A stretch of DNA of 64,000 bases. Source: a bacterium ADurb.Bin157 (GTDB taxonomy: Bacteria > Muiribacteriota > Ozemobacteria > Ozemobacterales > Ozemobacteraceae). Each line of letters begins with the position of its first letter. Position 1 is the first letter of the stretch. The notes beneath the pieces are model-generated. The model was given only the letters and a program-made list of their open reading frames with translations. It did not search any database and was not told the origin of the DNA. Positions 27,110-35,763 of this stretch are shown here, piece after piece. Both the position numbers and the translations under genes were made by a program. The stretch covers positions 1 to 64,000 of the forward strand of contig MWDD01000005.1 in NCBI GenBank assembly GCA_002070375.1. Direction: 5' to 3'.

Positions 27110-29171
27110 AACTTGGATTAAAAAGGAAGTTTCGACAGAACTGCTGGCAGAATTAAGATGCAGCGGGCTTTCTGATGTTTTTTTAAAAATCCTTGTCAAT
27201 CGGGGAATTACAAGCACAGACGAAATAGATAAATATTTCAACCCCAAAAGTCGTTATCTTTTCTCTCCTTATGTCATTGAAGGCATTTGCCCTGCGATAA
27301 ATCGCATTTTCAAAGCTTTTGAGAATGACGAAAACATCAGAGTTTATGGCGATCGAGACGTAGACGGTATCACATCAACAGTATTGCTCACCGAAACCCT
27401 TAGAGCATTTCATAAATACGTTGATTACACGGTTCCGATAATTGAAGACGGGTATGGGCTTAACCCCGACTATATCGATTCTGCCCAAAAAGATGGCATA
27501 AAGCTGATAATCACCGTAGACTGCGGAATAAGCAACATAGAAGAAGTAGCTTATGCAAAAAGCAAGGGCATAGACGTAATCATAACCGATCATCATGAAC
27601 CACCCTCACAGCTTCCTGAAGCAGTCGCAATTGTTGACCCCAAAACGATCAATTCCTGTTGTCCTCAAAAAAACATTGCGGGCGTCGGCGTTTCTTTCAA
27701 ACTCGCTATGGCACTAGAAATGGCCCGTTCTAGCAGACTTTCAGGGCCTATTGTTGCTTTTGAGCTGAATAACGATCAGGTTTCCGTTACAAAATTCTCT
27801 ACCCGCGAAGGTTTTTGTGAACTAAAACAATTAGATTACAATTTGTTTTCACGATGTATTCCCATTTATTTTGACGAATATGAGCATAATCAGATAAATA
27901 TGATTATTTCCACAAAACCTAATTCTTTTAAACAGGCTCCGGTTTACATAAGTAAAATGATGAATGAATGCCTGCCGGACCTTACAGATAAAACCAAAGC
28001 AGGCTTCAAATCGGCCTTGAACATTTCGACAATAACCGACTCGCGCGCGCTTATTCTTATGTATCTCAAATGCGTCGAAGCAAGGCTTCCGGCCGTTAAA
28101 GCGCTTTGGCAAAGGTCATTAGACATACTTACCATCGGCACTGTTGCCGACATGGTTCCTCTTCAAGGCGAAAACAGGACCTTTACCCAAATGGGTTTAA
28201 AATTTGTCGGAAAAAGCAAAAGAATAGGTTTAATCAGTTTATTTAACGCATTGGGCTGGAAAAACAAGTTAATCACAGAGCGCGATATAAGTTTTAGCAT
28301 CGCGCCGATTCTAAATTCTTCCGGGCGTCTCAGATCTGCGGAACTGGCTATTGAGCTTTTGCTTACAAACCAGCATAAACGGGCAGAAGAGTTGGCAAGA
28401 CAGCTTTACGAGTTGAACACAGAAAGAAAAAAATTAGGTGAAGACTGCTATAACAGCGTTAAGGGATATTTATTAGAACAAAATGACCTCAACAAAGACC
28501 GCATACTGCTTGTGGCAGCACCCATGAAAAATCAGGGTGTTACCGGCATAGTTGCAACCCGGCTTATGCTTGACTACTGCAAACCCGTAATAGTTTTATT
28601 AGAAGACCAAGGGAAATTTTTAGGTTCTGCACGCAGTTTCAAGAATATAAATATTATCGAAGCTTTAAATTATTGTGCCGAGTATCTTGAAAAATTTGGC
28701 GGACACATTGGCGCGGCAGGCATGACCGTTCCTCTCGAAAATACCGAGCTTTTCAGGAAAAAATTAAGAGAGTATGCCGATGTAAATGTATCTGAAGATG
28801 ATTTGCGGCCTGAATGGCTTATAGATGCCGAACTGCCGGTTTCAGAAATCAATGAGCAATTCTTGCAAGATCTTTTAAAATTTGCCCCCTTTGGCATTGA
28901 AAACCCGGCTCCGGTGTTTACCGCCACAGGCGCATATTTTTCAGAAATCAGAAAAGTGGGCGATGGAAAAAATCACTTAAGATTTAAATTCAAACGTTCT
29001 AACGGCAAAAGTATTTTTGGCATAGGTTTTAATCTTGGTGATATAATGGCACCTGACGTTATAAGAGACGGCAGCTGTGATGTGCTTTTTCACGTTGAAC
29101 CGAACGACTACAATGGCGTAAGAAGTGCTCAGTTAGTTGTATTGGATTGTATAATCAGGGGATTTAAATGA
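27102..29171 (+). CDS. recJ: Single-stranded-DNA-specific exonuclease RecJ, with internal insertion
   Basis: RecJ (689 aa) degrades single-stranded DNA 5' to 3' in repair and recombination. The DHH-domain motifs are present: GDRDVDGITS (about 83-92; the usual Tyr is Arg), LIITVDCGIS, IITDHHEP with the DHH triad at 163-165, and GVGVSFKLA. The DHHA1 part has NQGVTGIVATRL and KFGGHIGAAGM. Between the GVGV segment and IGTVADMVPL about 110 extra residues (roughly 218-333) are inserted relative to E. coli RecJ. The ATG at 27102 overlaps the previous gene by 8 bp; an in-frame TTG upstream is not needed. The stop overlaps the ComFB-like ATG (ATGA). Confidence 0.92.
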   Translation: MDKTWIKKEVSTELLAELRCSGLSDVFLKILVNRGITSTDEIDKYFNPKSRYLFSPYVIEGICPAINRIFKAFENDENIRVYGDRDVDGITSTVLLTETLRAFHKYVDYTVPIIEDGYGLNPDYIDSAQKDGIKLIITVDCGISNIEEVAYAKSKGIDVIITDHHEPPSQLPEAVAIVDPKTINSCCPQKNIAGVGVSFKLAMALEMARSSRLSGPIVAFELNNDQVSVTKFSTREGFCELKQLDYNLFSRCIPIYFDEYEHNQINMIISTKPNSFKQAPVYISKMMNECLPDLTDKTKAGFKSALNISTITDSRALILMYLKCVEARLPAVKALWQRSLDILTIGTVADMVPLQGENRTFTQMGLKFVGKSKRIGLISLFNALGWKNKLITERDISFSIAPILNSSGRLRSAELAIELLLTNQHKRAEELARQLYELNTERKKLGEDCYNSVKGYLLEQNDLNKDRILLVAAPMKNQGVTGIVATRLMLDYCKPVIVLLEDQGKFLGSARSFKNINIIEALNYCAEYLEKFGGHIGAAGMTVPLENTELFRKKLREYADVNVSEDDLRPEWLIDAELPVSEINEQFLQDLLKFAPFGIENPAPVFTATGAYFSEIRKVGDGKNHLRFKFKRSNGKSIFGIGFNLGDIMAPDVIRDGSCDVLFHVEPNDYNGVRSAQLVVLDCIIRGFK

Positions 29172-29497
29172 TGAAAGATATACATGCAATGAAAATATTA
29201 GATTGCAAGCCTCTCAACCGGTATGATTTTTCACAAATGCGTAACATGTGGGAACCTGTTGTATATGAGGTTGTTGCGGAGTTATTAGAGCGGAATGAAA
29301 TGTGTAATTGTCATGACTGCGTGCTAGATACCTGCGCATTGGCATTAAACAGCCTGCCCGCTCGTTATTGGATATTAGGCAGCTATGATGCCTTTAGTCC
29401 GCCGGAAAAATTTATTGGGAATCCTGACAACATTAGATTAGCCGAAGAAGCGGTTTTAAGGGCATACAGACTTGTACAACAAAACCCTCATCATTGA
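29168..29497 (+). CDS. ComFB-family protein
   Basis: This 109-aa protein has the cysteine-rich signature of late-competence protein ComFB: C46-x-C48-xx-C51 followed by D54, then ALALNSLPARYW. The cysteines likely bind zinc. ComFB-type proteins have been reported as cyclic dinucleotide receptors influencing motility and competence in some bacteria. Here it is translationally coupled to recJ (4-bp ATGA overlap), a DNA-repair neighbour that makes a link to DNA metabolism conceivable but unproved. A second ATG lies directly after the first; which is used is open. Confidence 0.78.
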   Translation: MMKDIHAMKILDCKPLNRYDFSQMRNMWEPVVYEVVAELLERNEMCNCHDCVLDTCALALNSLPARYWILGSYDAFSPPEKFIGNPDNIRLAEEAVLRAYRLVQQNPHH

Positions 29498-29624
29498 CGG
29501 GGAGATATTATGTAAACCTCTCATAAAAATATGTTAGGTTTTTACAAAAAAATCAAGACAAATCAGGTTCATTCTGTTACTCTACTATGTTATTCAGTAT
29601 ATTGTAATTCTCGGAGGTCTCTAA

Positions 29625-32600
29625 ATGCAGTGTCCAGGTTGTGGATTTGAAAATGAAAATGATAACAAGTTCTGCAATATGTGCGGGATGGCCTTGCCGG
29701 CAGAAGGCGACTCTACCGGATTACCGGCGGAACGCGAACCTTTAGAGTTAGACCTTTCATTAGATTTAGACCTTGGTGAGCAAGCACAAGAAGCAGTGCC
29801 CGAACAAGATTTTTCTATTAATCTTGACACGCAAAGCGACGATTTAGACCTCTCTTCGGACTTTAACTTTTCTGCAGATTCAGGTTTATCATTAGATTTG
29901 AATGAATCTGCCGTTGAAGATTTAAGCTTTGACAATTCCGGGTTTGAAAATAGTGTTTCAAGCGACTTAGATTTAAGTGCAGACATTAACGACAGTCCGG
30001 TTTTTGACGAAATTGAAAATATCGCAGAGACACCAATAATTACTGATAACTCAGATGAAGAAGATGATCCTTTTGCAGCCCCCGAATCGTTTAACATAAG
30101 CACCGAAGAAGCAGAAGATCTTTCTGTTGAGTTTGAGAACTCTTTGGCAGCACCGGAACCTTCATCAGATTTGGGTTCAAATGATTTCACAATCGAAATG
30201 ACAGATGATTTTAACGTTGAAACCTTCGATGCGGGGTTAGAGATTGAAAATCAAACTTCATTGGTTGAAACAGAAACCTTTGATTTTGGTGATTTAGATT
30301 CAAACAACGCCCTTTCAGAGGATTTAACAGCTTCAATAGAGAAACCTGAAGCAACTGAAGATGATTTTACGAGCTTTGAGAAAGATTTTGACTATGGCGA
30401 AACAGAAGTTAGCCAACCTGTTGTTGATGAAATTATTACAATTGACGAAAATGAAAATGCCGACTTTTTAGATTCACTGATTGATGAACCATCTATTGAA
30501 GATACTGTTGAAGAAACCGTTGAAGAAACCGTTGAAGACTTTACGGCAGATGATGATTTAAGCAATTTGATTATTGGACTTGATGAAAACCTTCCAAAAA
30601 TTGCCGATAAGCCGATCGATGAAATTGAAGAGCCTGAAATTGATTCCGAAAATGATTATTTGATCAATGAAAATGCGCCTGAACCTGAAACACAAAGCGC
30701 AATTGAGCAAAATGAAGATGAAACTTCCGATGATTTCGGGTTTGACGTAAACACTCTCGTAGATTTAGACCTTAACAACGCAGGCTTAGAAGCAAACGAA
30801 CCCGAATCTTTTGTCTCAGACGCGCATGGCATTTCCATGGCAAGCCCTGAAATTCTGGCAGAAGCACCTCAACTATCTCCTCTTGAGCAGCTTTCAGAAA
30901 TACGACACATTCTAAGCGAAAGCAATGATCCCGATGAGAGATATTCATTGGCTCTCGAGATGCAAAAACTCGCTTTGCCTGAGTCTAAGGGTGACTTTAT
31001 AGCCTTACTTACCGACGAACTGAAAGACATTAGAGAAGTTGCTGCTACGGCACTCGGAGAAATTGGTGCGGTTGAAGCTGTCAGACCCCTTGTTAACTGC
31101 CTTACTTCGGAACACCCTCAGCTTAAGTTTATAGCGGCTCGTTCGTTGGGCAAGATAAGTTCTGAAGAAGCGGTTATTCCCCTTATCAAACTGCTCGAAG
31201 AAGAAAATGAAGATTTACGTTATGTGACCTTGGAAGCACTGGGCAAAATAGGCTCACCAACAGCTTTAAAGGCGGCCAGCGCTTTTTTGAAGAGCCGCAA
31301 CAATGATTTGCGATTTATAGCTTGTGAAGCCATTGGCAGTATAGCTGACCCCAAATCGGTGTCTGTTGTAATACCTATGCTAAAAGACCCCGAATTTGAA
31401 GTTAGATTGAAAGCCATTGAAGCCCTCGGGAAGATGGCGTCAACTCAGGCTTGCGATCATCTGTTGGTCGTATTAAGCGAAGAAAATGAACGGGTAAGAA
31501 CCGCGACTATTCAGGCATTAGGGCGCATAAAAAATGCAAACGCCGTTGAACCCTTAATTGACATTTATCAAGTCAGCAATCCTCAGTTAAAAGAAAAAAT
31601 AATATGGGCGTTGGGTGAAATAGGCGACGGCAAGGCAGTAGAACCACTTTTAAAACTCGCAAACTCTTTTGACAGCAAACAAACAACCTTAGCGCTTGAA
31701 GCTTTTTCCAAAATCAAGTCTTCAAAAGCCGGCAGATATGTTCTTTCTATACTTGAAAAACATGATCAAGCACTTGTTTTAAAAGCAATCGAAGCCTTGG
31801 GCGAGATTGGCGAGAAAACAACCGCGGGCAATCTGATCAAATTTTTTGATTCGCCTGAGCCGGTTCAAAAAATTGCTGCGGCAAAAGCTCTTGGCAAAAT
31901 TGGCAACCCAATTGCCATTGAAGCTTTGGTTAAGCGCTTAATAGACTCAGAACGTGATGTCAGACTTGCAGCCATAGAGGCTTTAGGCAAAATTAAAGGC
32001 TTAGCTGCTATAGACCCTTTAATTATATCACTAAGTGAGCAAGACTCTCAGGTTATTGAAAAAGCCGAATGGGCAATTTGTGAAATGGGTGAAATTGCGG
32101 TTGAAGCATTAACAAAAGCAATTCAAAACGATTCAAATAAAAACATTCTTCCTTCATTGGTTAAAATATTGGGCAGAATAGGCAGCATCAGATCTATATT
32201 CCCGCTTTTAAAGGTTTTAGATTCAAGCAAAGACAAATCGTTAAACGCTTGCATAGCAGACAGTCTGCTTTCTATCGATGAATATCTTACCAATTCTAAC
32301 CCCATATCTGTGATTCTTAAAGAAGGCTACGCCTGGGCCCAATTCTCAATTGCCAAAGCATTGGCAGACTTAAATGATGAAAGAGCCTTTGGGTTACTCA
32401 TTAAGATATCCAGAGATGCTTTAACCGATAAAGACATCAAAAAACTCGCAGGTATTCCTGACAGAAGAATTCTTGAATGCAGCAGCGAAATTTTACATCT
32501 TATCAGATTAAATGTTACACATCTTTTCGCCAAAGTCGGAAACGACAAGGCAGTACCCGTAATAATGAACTACTTTGCCGAAGGCGATCAGTTCCAGCGT

Positions 32601-33767
32601 CAATGGTGCGTTGAGGCTTTAGGAGGAATAAAAACCGAAAGTGCATTAGATGCGCTTGTTGATATTCTGAAAAAGCCCGAAAACAATATTCCTGTTTCTC
32701 TGCTTTCAAAGCAACTCATTATGAGTGAAAGCAAAAAATTGGCAGAAAAACTTATTATGGCGGCCTCCCACCCCTCAGAACAAGTCAGAGTATTTATTGC
32801 CATAGTATTGGGCGATCTTAAAGATGCTCGCGCAATAAGAACTCTCTCAAACTTGGTAAGAGACCAAGCCGAAAAAGTCAGATCAGCAGCAATAGAAGCC
32901 ATCGGCAAAATTGGAACAACAGCGGCCGTTCAACCGGCAATCGAAGCTCTTAAAGACTCTGTAGAATCTGTAAGAGCAAAAGCTGCACAAGTCCTGGGAG
33001 AACTAAGAGACACAGCGGCTGTCGAATTCTTAGAAAAAGCAAGCAAAGATCAAGCAGAGTCTGTGAGAAAGCTTTCGATTAAATCTTTGGCACTTATGGC
33101 AGATGCTCGTGTTCCTGATATAATTATTTCGGCTCTGACGGATAAAACAGAGAATGTCAGAAAAACTTCTGTTGAAGCCCTCGGAGAAAGAAGAGACAGA
33201 GTATCTCTGCCCCATTTAGTTAAATCACTTGAAGATCCTGCTGAATCAGTGAGAGCCGCAGCCGCAGAATCTCTTGCCAAAATCGGTGATACATCCGCGA
33301 TTATGCCCTTACTCAGAAGATTGGACGATCCTTCTCCGATAGTTCCGTTGGCCTGTAGCGAAGCTATTGTGAGTTTCGGAGAAAATTCTTACGCAGTTCT
33401 TATAGAAGCACTTAAAGATGCGGAAGAAAGAATAAGACGTCATTCATGTGACTTGCTAATAAGAATTGGCAAGGGCAAACTCATAAAAATACTGCTCAGA
33501 CTGTCACAAGACCGCAATAATTTCTTGCGCGAAAATATAGCAAGAATTTTGGGCAAAATTGGAGACTCAAGTGTTGTTGAAACACTTATGACTATGCTCA
33601 TAGACCGAAGCAGTATGGTAAGAAAAACCGCAGCCGAATCCCTTGGAAACATAAAAGACATAAGATGTTTGGTGGCACTAAAAAATGCTACACGCGATCA
33701 AAGCAAAGAAGTCAGAATGGCAGCAAACCAAGCATTACAAGAGATTTTCAAAGCTCACAAACTTTAA
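29625..33767 (+). CDS. Large zinc-ribbon, acidic-linker, HEAT-repeat protein
   Basis: This 1380-aa cytoplasmic protein has a zinc ribbon (C3, C6, C17, C20). A roughly 370-residue segment very rich in Asp, Glu, Ser and Asn follows, probably disordered and including a 12-bp DNA tandem repeat. From about residue 415 to the end the protein is built almost entirely of HEAT/PBS-lyase-type repeats of about 31 residues (recurring motif V--AA-EALG-IG----V-PLI--L-D), around 30 units. This architecture suggests a scaffold that binds partners through the solenoid; no catalytic motif was seen. GGAGG lies about 10 bp before the ATG. The 127-bp upstream gap carries no clear promoter. Confidence 0.85.
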   Translation: MQCPGCGFENENDNKFCNMCGMALPAEGDSTGLPAEREPLELDLSLDLDLGEQAQEAVPEQDFSINLDTQSDDLDLSSDFNFSADSGLSLDLNESAVEDLSFDNSGFENSVSSDLDLSADINDSPVFDEIENIAETPIITDNSDEEDDPFAAPESFNISTEEAEDLSVEFENSLAAPEPSSDLGSNDFTIEMTDDFNVETFDAGLEIENQTSLVETETFDFGDLDSNNALSEDLTASIEKPEATEDDFTSFEKDFDYGETEVSQPVVDEIITIDENENADFLDSLIDEPSIEDTVEETVEETVEDFTADDDLSNLIIGLDENLPKIADKPIDEIEEPEIDSENDYLINENAPEPETQSAIEQNEDETSDDFGFDVNTLVDLDLNNAGLEANEPESFVSDAHGISMASPEILAEAPQLSPLEQLSEIRHILSESNDPDERYSLALEMQKLALPESKGDFIALLTDELKDIREVAATALGEIGAVEAVRPLVNCLTSEHPQLKFIAARSLGKISSEEAVIPLIKLLEEENEDLRYVTLEALGKIGSPTALKAASAFLKSRNNDLRFIACEAIGSIADPKSVSVVIPMLKDPEFEVRLKAIEALGKMASTQACDHLLVVLSEENERVRTATIQALGRIKNANAVEPLIDIYQVSNPQLKEKIIWALGEIGDGKAVEPLLKLANSFDSKQTTLALEAFSKIKSSKAGRYVLSILEKHDQALVLKAIEALGEIGEKTTAGNLIKFFDSPEPVQKIAAAKALGKIGNPIAIEALVKRLIDSERDVRLAAIEALGKIKGLAAIDPLIISLSEQDSQVIEKAEWAICEMGEIAVEALTKAIQNDSNKNILPSLVKILGRIGSIRSIFPLLKVLDSSKDKSLNACIADSLLSIDEYLTNSNPISVILKEGYAWAQFSIAKALADLNDERAFGLLIKISRDALTDKDIKKLAGIPDRRILECSSEILHLIRLNVTHLFAKVGNDKAVPVIMNYFAEGDQFQRQWCVEALGGIKTESALDALVDILKKPENNIPVSLLSKQLIMSESKKLAEKLIMAASHPSEQVRVFIAIVLGDLKDARAIRTLSNLVRDQAEKVRSAAIEAIGKIGTTAAVQPAIEALKDSVESVRAKAAQVLGELRDTAAVEFLEKASKDQAESVRKLSIKSLALMADARVPDIIISALTDKTENVRKTSVEALGERRDRVSLPHLVKSLEDPAESVRAAAAESLAKIGDTSAIMPLLRRLDDPSPIVPLACSEAIVSFGENSYAVLIEALKDAEERIRRHSCDLLIRIGKGKLIKILLRLSQDRNNFLRENIARILGKIGDSSVVETLMTMLIDRSSMVRKTAAESLGNIKDIRCLVALKNATRDQSKEVRMAANQALQEIFKAHKL
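30507..30538 (+). repeat. 12-bp tandem repeat in the acidic segment
   Basis: GTTGAAGAAACC is repeated twice and followed by a partial third copy, encoding VEETVEETVED. It is in frame, so copy changes would alter linker length only. Confidence 0.7.
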
Positions 33768-33785
33768 CCTGTCGATTATATGAAG

Positions 33786-33817
33786 GCAGTCGTAATAATA
33801 AAACGACTGCTTTTTTT
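33786..33817 (+). terminator. Intrinsic terminator after the HEAT-repeat gene
   Basis: A perfect 8-bp stem GCAGTCGT/ACGACTGC with a 9-nt loop is followed by seven T. It is 19 bp after the stop codon. Confidence 0.9.
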
Positions 33818-33867
33818 ATAAAGTTTCTTGGGAAACATTGAGATTTTTTTCTTGCTTGAACTTTTTC

Positions 33868-33897
33868 TTGGCTGTAAACTTAAACGAAATATATAAT
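33868..33897 (+). promoter_or_regulatory. Probable promoter of the phosphohexomutase gene
   Basis: TTGGCT (33868-33873) and a perfect TATAAT (33892-33897) are 18 bp apart. The predicted start falls only 7-10 nt before the ATG, within the GGAGGG ribosome-binding site, so the mRNA leader would be very short. Confidence 0.4.
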
Positions 33898-33910
33898 ACC
33901 GGAGGGCGGA

Positions 33911-35329
33911 ATGAATATTAAATTTGGAACATCAGGTTGGCGCGCTATTATTGCGGACGAGTTCACCTATGAAAACGTTAGAATTTGCACCCAGGCAATA
34001 GCGGATCATCTTAAAAGCATTGGGCAGGCAAAAGGCGTTATTATTGGTTCTGACGCACGTTTTATGTCTTCTAAATTCATGGAAGTAGCTGCAGAAGTCT
34101 TAGCCGCAAATGGCATAAAAGCGTATTTATGCATCAGAGATACCCCAACTCCTGTGATAAGTTACGAAATTTTGAGAAGAAAACTTTCAGGCGGCATCAA
34201 CTTTACCGCAAGCCATAATCCGCCCGAATACCAAGGTCTAAAGTTTTCACCTGCTTGGGGCGGCCCCGCATTGCCCGAAACCACAAAGGATATTGAAGAA
34301 CGGGCAAACGATATAATGAGAACCGGCAAGGTTGCAAAAATGGGCCTTGACGCTGCGGTAACCTATGGCATGCTTGAAAAAATCGACCCCATGGATACTT
34401 ATCTTGAAGATTTACGCAATAAAATCAATTTTGATGTTATAAGAGAAGCAAAATTAAAAGTTTTGGTAAACCCCCTATACGGAACCTCAAGAGACTATCT
34501 TGACAAATTACTCAAAGAGGCGGGCTGTGAAGTTACCGTAATGAACGATAATCTTGATCCGTATTTCGGAGGACACGCACCGGAACCCTCAGAATCACAT
34601 ATTCCCGACATGATAGCCAAAATGAAAGAAGGCAATTATGATTTAGGGCTAGCCACCGATGGTGATGCTGACCGGTTTGGCGTATTGGGTCCTAAGGGTG
34701 TATTTTATGAAGCAAACCAAATTTTGGGAATGCTCTTAGACCACATAAAGACAAGCAGACCGCAATGGAAAGGTGCCGTAGCAAGGTCTGTTGCCACAAC
34801 CCATCTTATTGATGCCGTTGCTGCGCATCACAAAATTGAGCTAATAGAAACGCCCGTAGGCTTCAAATATATCGGTGACCTAATTTCTCAAGACAAAATA
34901 TTGATGGGCGGAGAAGAATCTGCCGGTCTTACAATTAAAGGACACGTTCCTGAAAAAGACGGTATTATAGCTTGTTTGCTTGTTGCTGAAATGGTAGCAA
35001 TGCAGAAAAAGCCCATTGCACAAATTCTTACTAATCTGTATTCAAAAGTTGGAACCTACCTTACCAAACGTTTGAATTTCAGACTAACCGAAGATGAAAA
35101 GAACAAAGCAGTCGAAAACATGAAAATCGACCCCAAAGAAGTTGCCGGCTTTAAAGTTAAAAAAGTAATCAGGGTTGACGGCACAAAGTGTATCTTAGAA
35201 AATGACTCTTGGGTATTGGTAAGATTCTCAGGCACCGAACCGGTAGTAAGGTTTTATGCCGAAGCTAAGACTCCCGAAGTATTAAAAACCCTTTGCGATA
35301 AAGGTGAAGCTTTTGTAAAAGGCAGTTAA
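33911..35329 (+). CDS. Phosphoglucomutase/phosphomannomutase family protein
   Basis: This 472-aa alpha-D-phosphohexomutase interconverts hexose 1- and 6-phosphates (glucose, mannose or glucosamine). The N-terminal FGTSGWRA is typical. The phosphoserine loop is TASHNPPEYQGLK, the Mg2+ loop is DGDADRFG, the sugar-binding loop reads GGEESAGLT, and the C-terminal phosphate-binding loop is RFSGTEPVVR. Sugar specificity cannot be settled from sequence. GGEES is the form found in glucose/mannose mutases rather than GlmM. It stands alone with its own terminator and could link PTS- or glycogen-derived hexose phosphates to nucleotide-sugar synthesis. Confidence 0.9.
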   Translation: MNIKFGTSGWRAIIADEFTYENVRICTQAIADHLKSIGQAKGVIIGSDARFMSSKFMEVAAEVLAANGIKAYLCIRDTPTPVISYEILRRKLSGGINFTASHNPPEYQGLKFSPAWGGPALPETTKDIEERANDIMRTGKVAKMGLDAAVTYGMLEKIDPMDTYLEDLRNKINFDVIREAKLKVLVNPLYGTSRDYLDKLLKEAGCEVTVMNDNLDPYFGGHAPEPSESHIPDMIAKMKEGNYDLGLATDGDADRFGVLGPKGVFYEANQILGMLLDHIKTSRPQWKGAVARSVATTHLIDAVAAHHKIELIETPVGFKYIGDLISQDKILMGGEESAGLTIKGHVPEKDGIIACLLVAEMVAMQKKPIAQILTNLYSKVGTYLTKRLNFRLTEDEKNKAVENMKIDPKEVAGFKVKKVIRVDGTKCILENDSWVLVRFSGTEPVVRFYAEAKTPEVLKTLCDKGEAFVKGS

Positions 35330-35344
35330 ACGATTTTACTGACA

Positions 35345-35374
35345 AAAAAAACTCCCGATATGGGAGTTTTTTTT
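35345..35374. terminator. Bidirectional intrinsic terminator between phosphohexomutase and ybaB
   Basis: An AACTCCC/GGGAGTT stem (35350-35356 with 35362-35368) is flanked by an A-run on the left and eight T on the right, so it can end both convergent transcripts, including the long PTS/mur run. Confidence 0.9.
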
Positions 35375-35397
35375 GTTTTCAGACATTTAAAGTTTTA

Positions 35398-35715
35398 TTA
35401 AAACATTCCGGGAATATTCATTCCGCCTGTGATACCGGACATTTCGCCCTGAACCATTTCTTTTGATTTAGTCAAGCCGGTATTTACAGCTGTTAAAATT
35501 AAGTCTTGCAATGTTGAGATATCTTCGGGATCAACTACTTCCTTATCTATTTCGATACTCACCATTTCTTGAGAACCGTTAAAAACAACCTTAACAACAC
35601 CACCGCCAACAGTTGCTTCAACAGTTTTGTCTTTCAGTTCGTCTTGAGCTTGCTGTATTTTCTTTTGCATTTGCTGAGCTTGACGCATAAGAGCTTGCAT
35701 ATTTATTCCGGCCAT
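35398..35715 (-). CDS. ybaB: YbaB/EbfC-family nucleoid-associated protein
   Basis: This 105-aa DNA-binding protein has the typical N-terminal helix rich in Gln and Met (MQALMRQAQQMQKKIQQAQ), the central VEATVGGGVVKV strand pair and a glycine/methionine-rich tail. YbaB/EbfC dimers coat DNA and influence expression. In many genomes ybaB follows dnaX and precedes recR; here it follows mraY by 48 bp at the end of the PTS/mur run. GGAG lies 7 bp before the ATG. Confidence 0.92.
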   Translation of the reverse strand: MAGINMQALMRQAQQMQKKIQQAQDELKDKTVEATVGGGVVKVVFNGSQEMVSIEIDKEVVDPEDISTLQDLILTAVNTGLTKSKEMVQGEMSGITGGMNIPGMF

Positions 35716-35763
35716 TTAAATCTCCTTTAAAAATATTAGACAATGAATATATCAGTAATTAAA

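Noticed and set aside
29621-30190. 189-codon serine-rich frame antisense to the HEAT gene
   Set aside because: It mirrors the acidic, Glu/Asp/Ser-rich region of the real gene; it lacks a ribosome-binding site and has no protein-like pattern.
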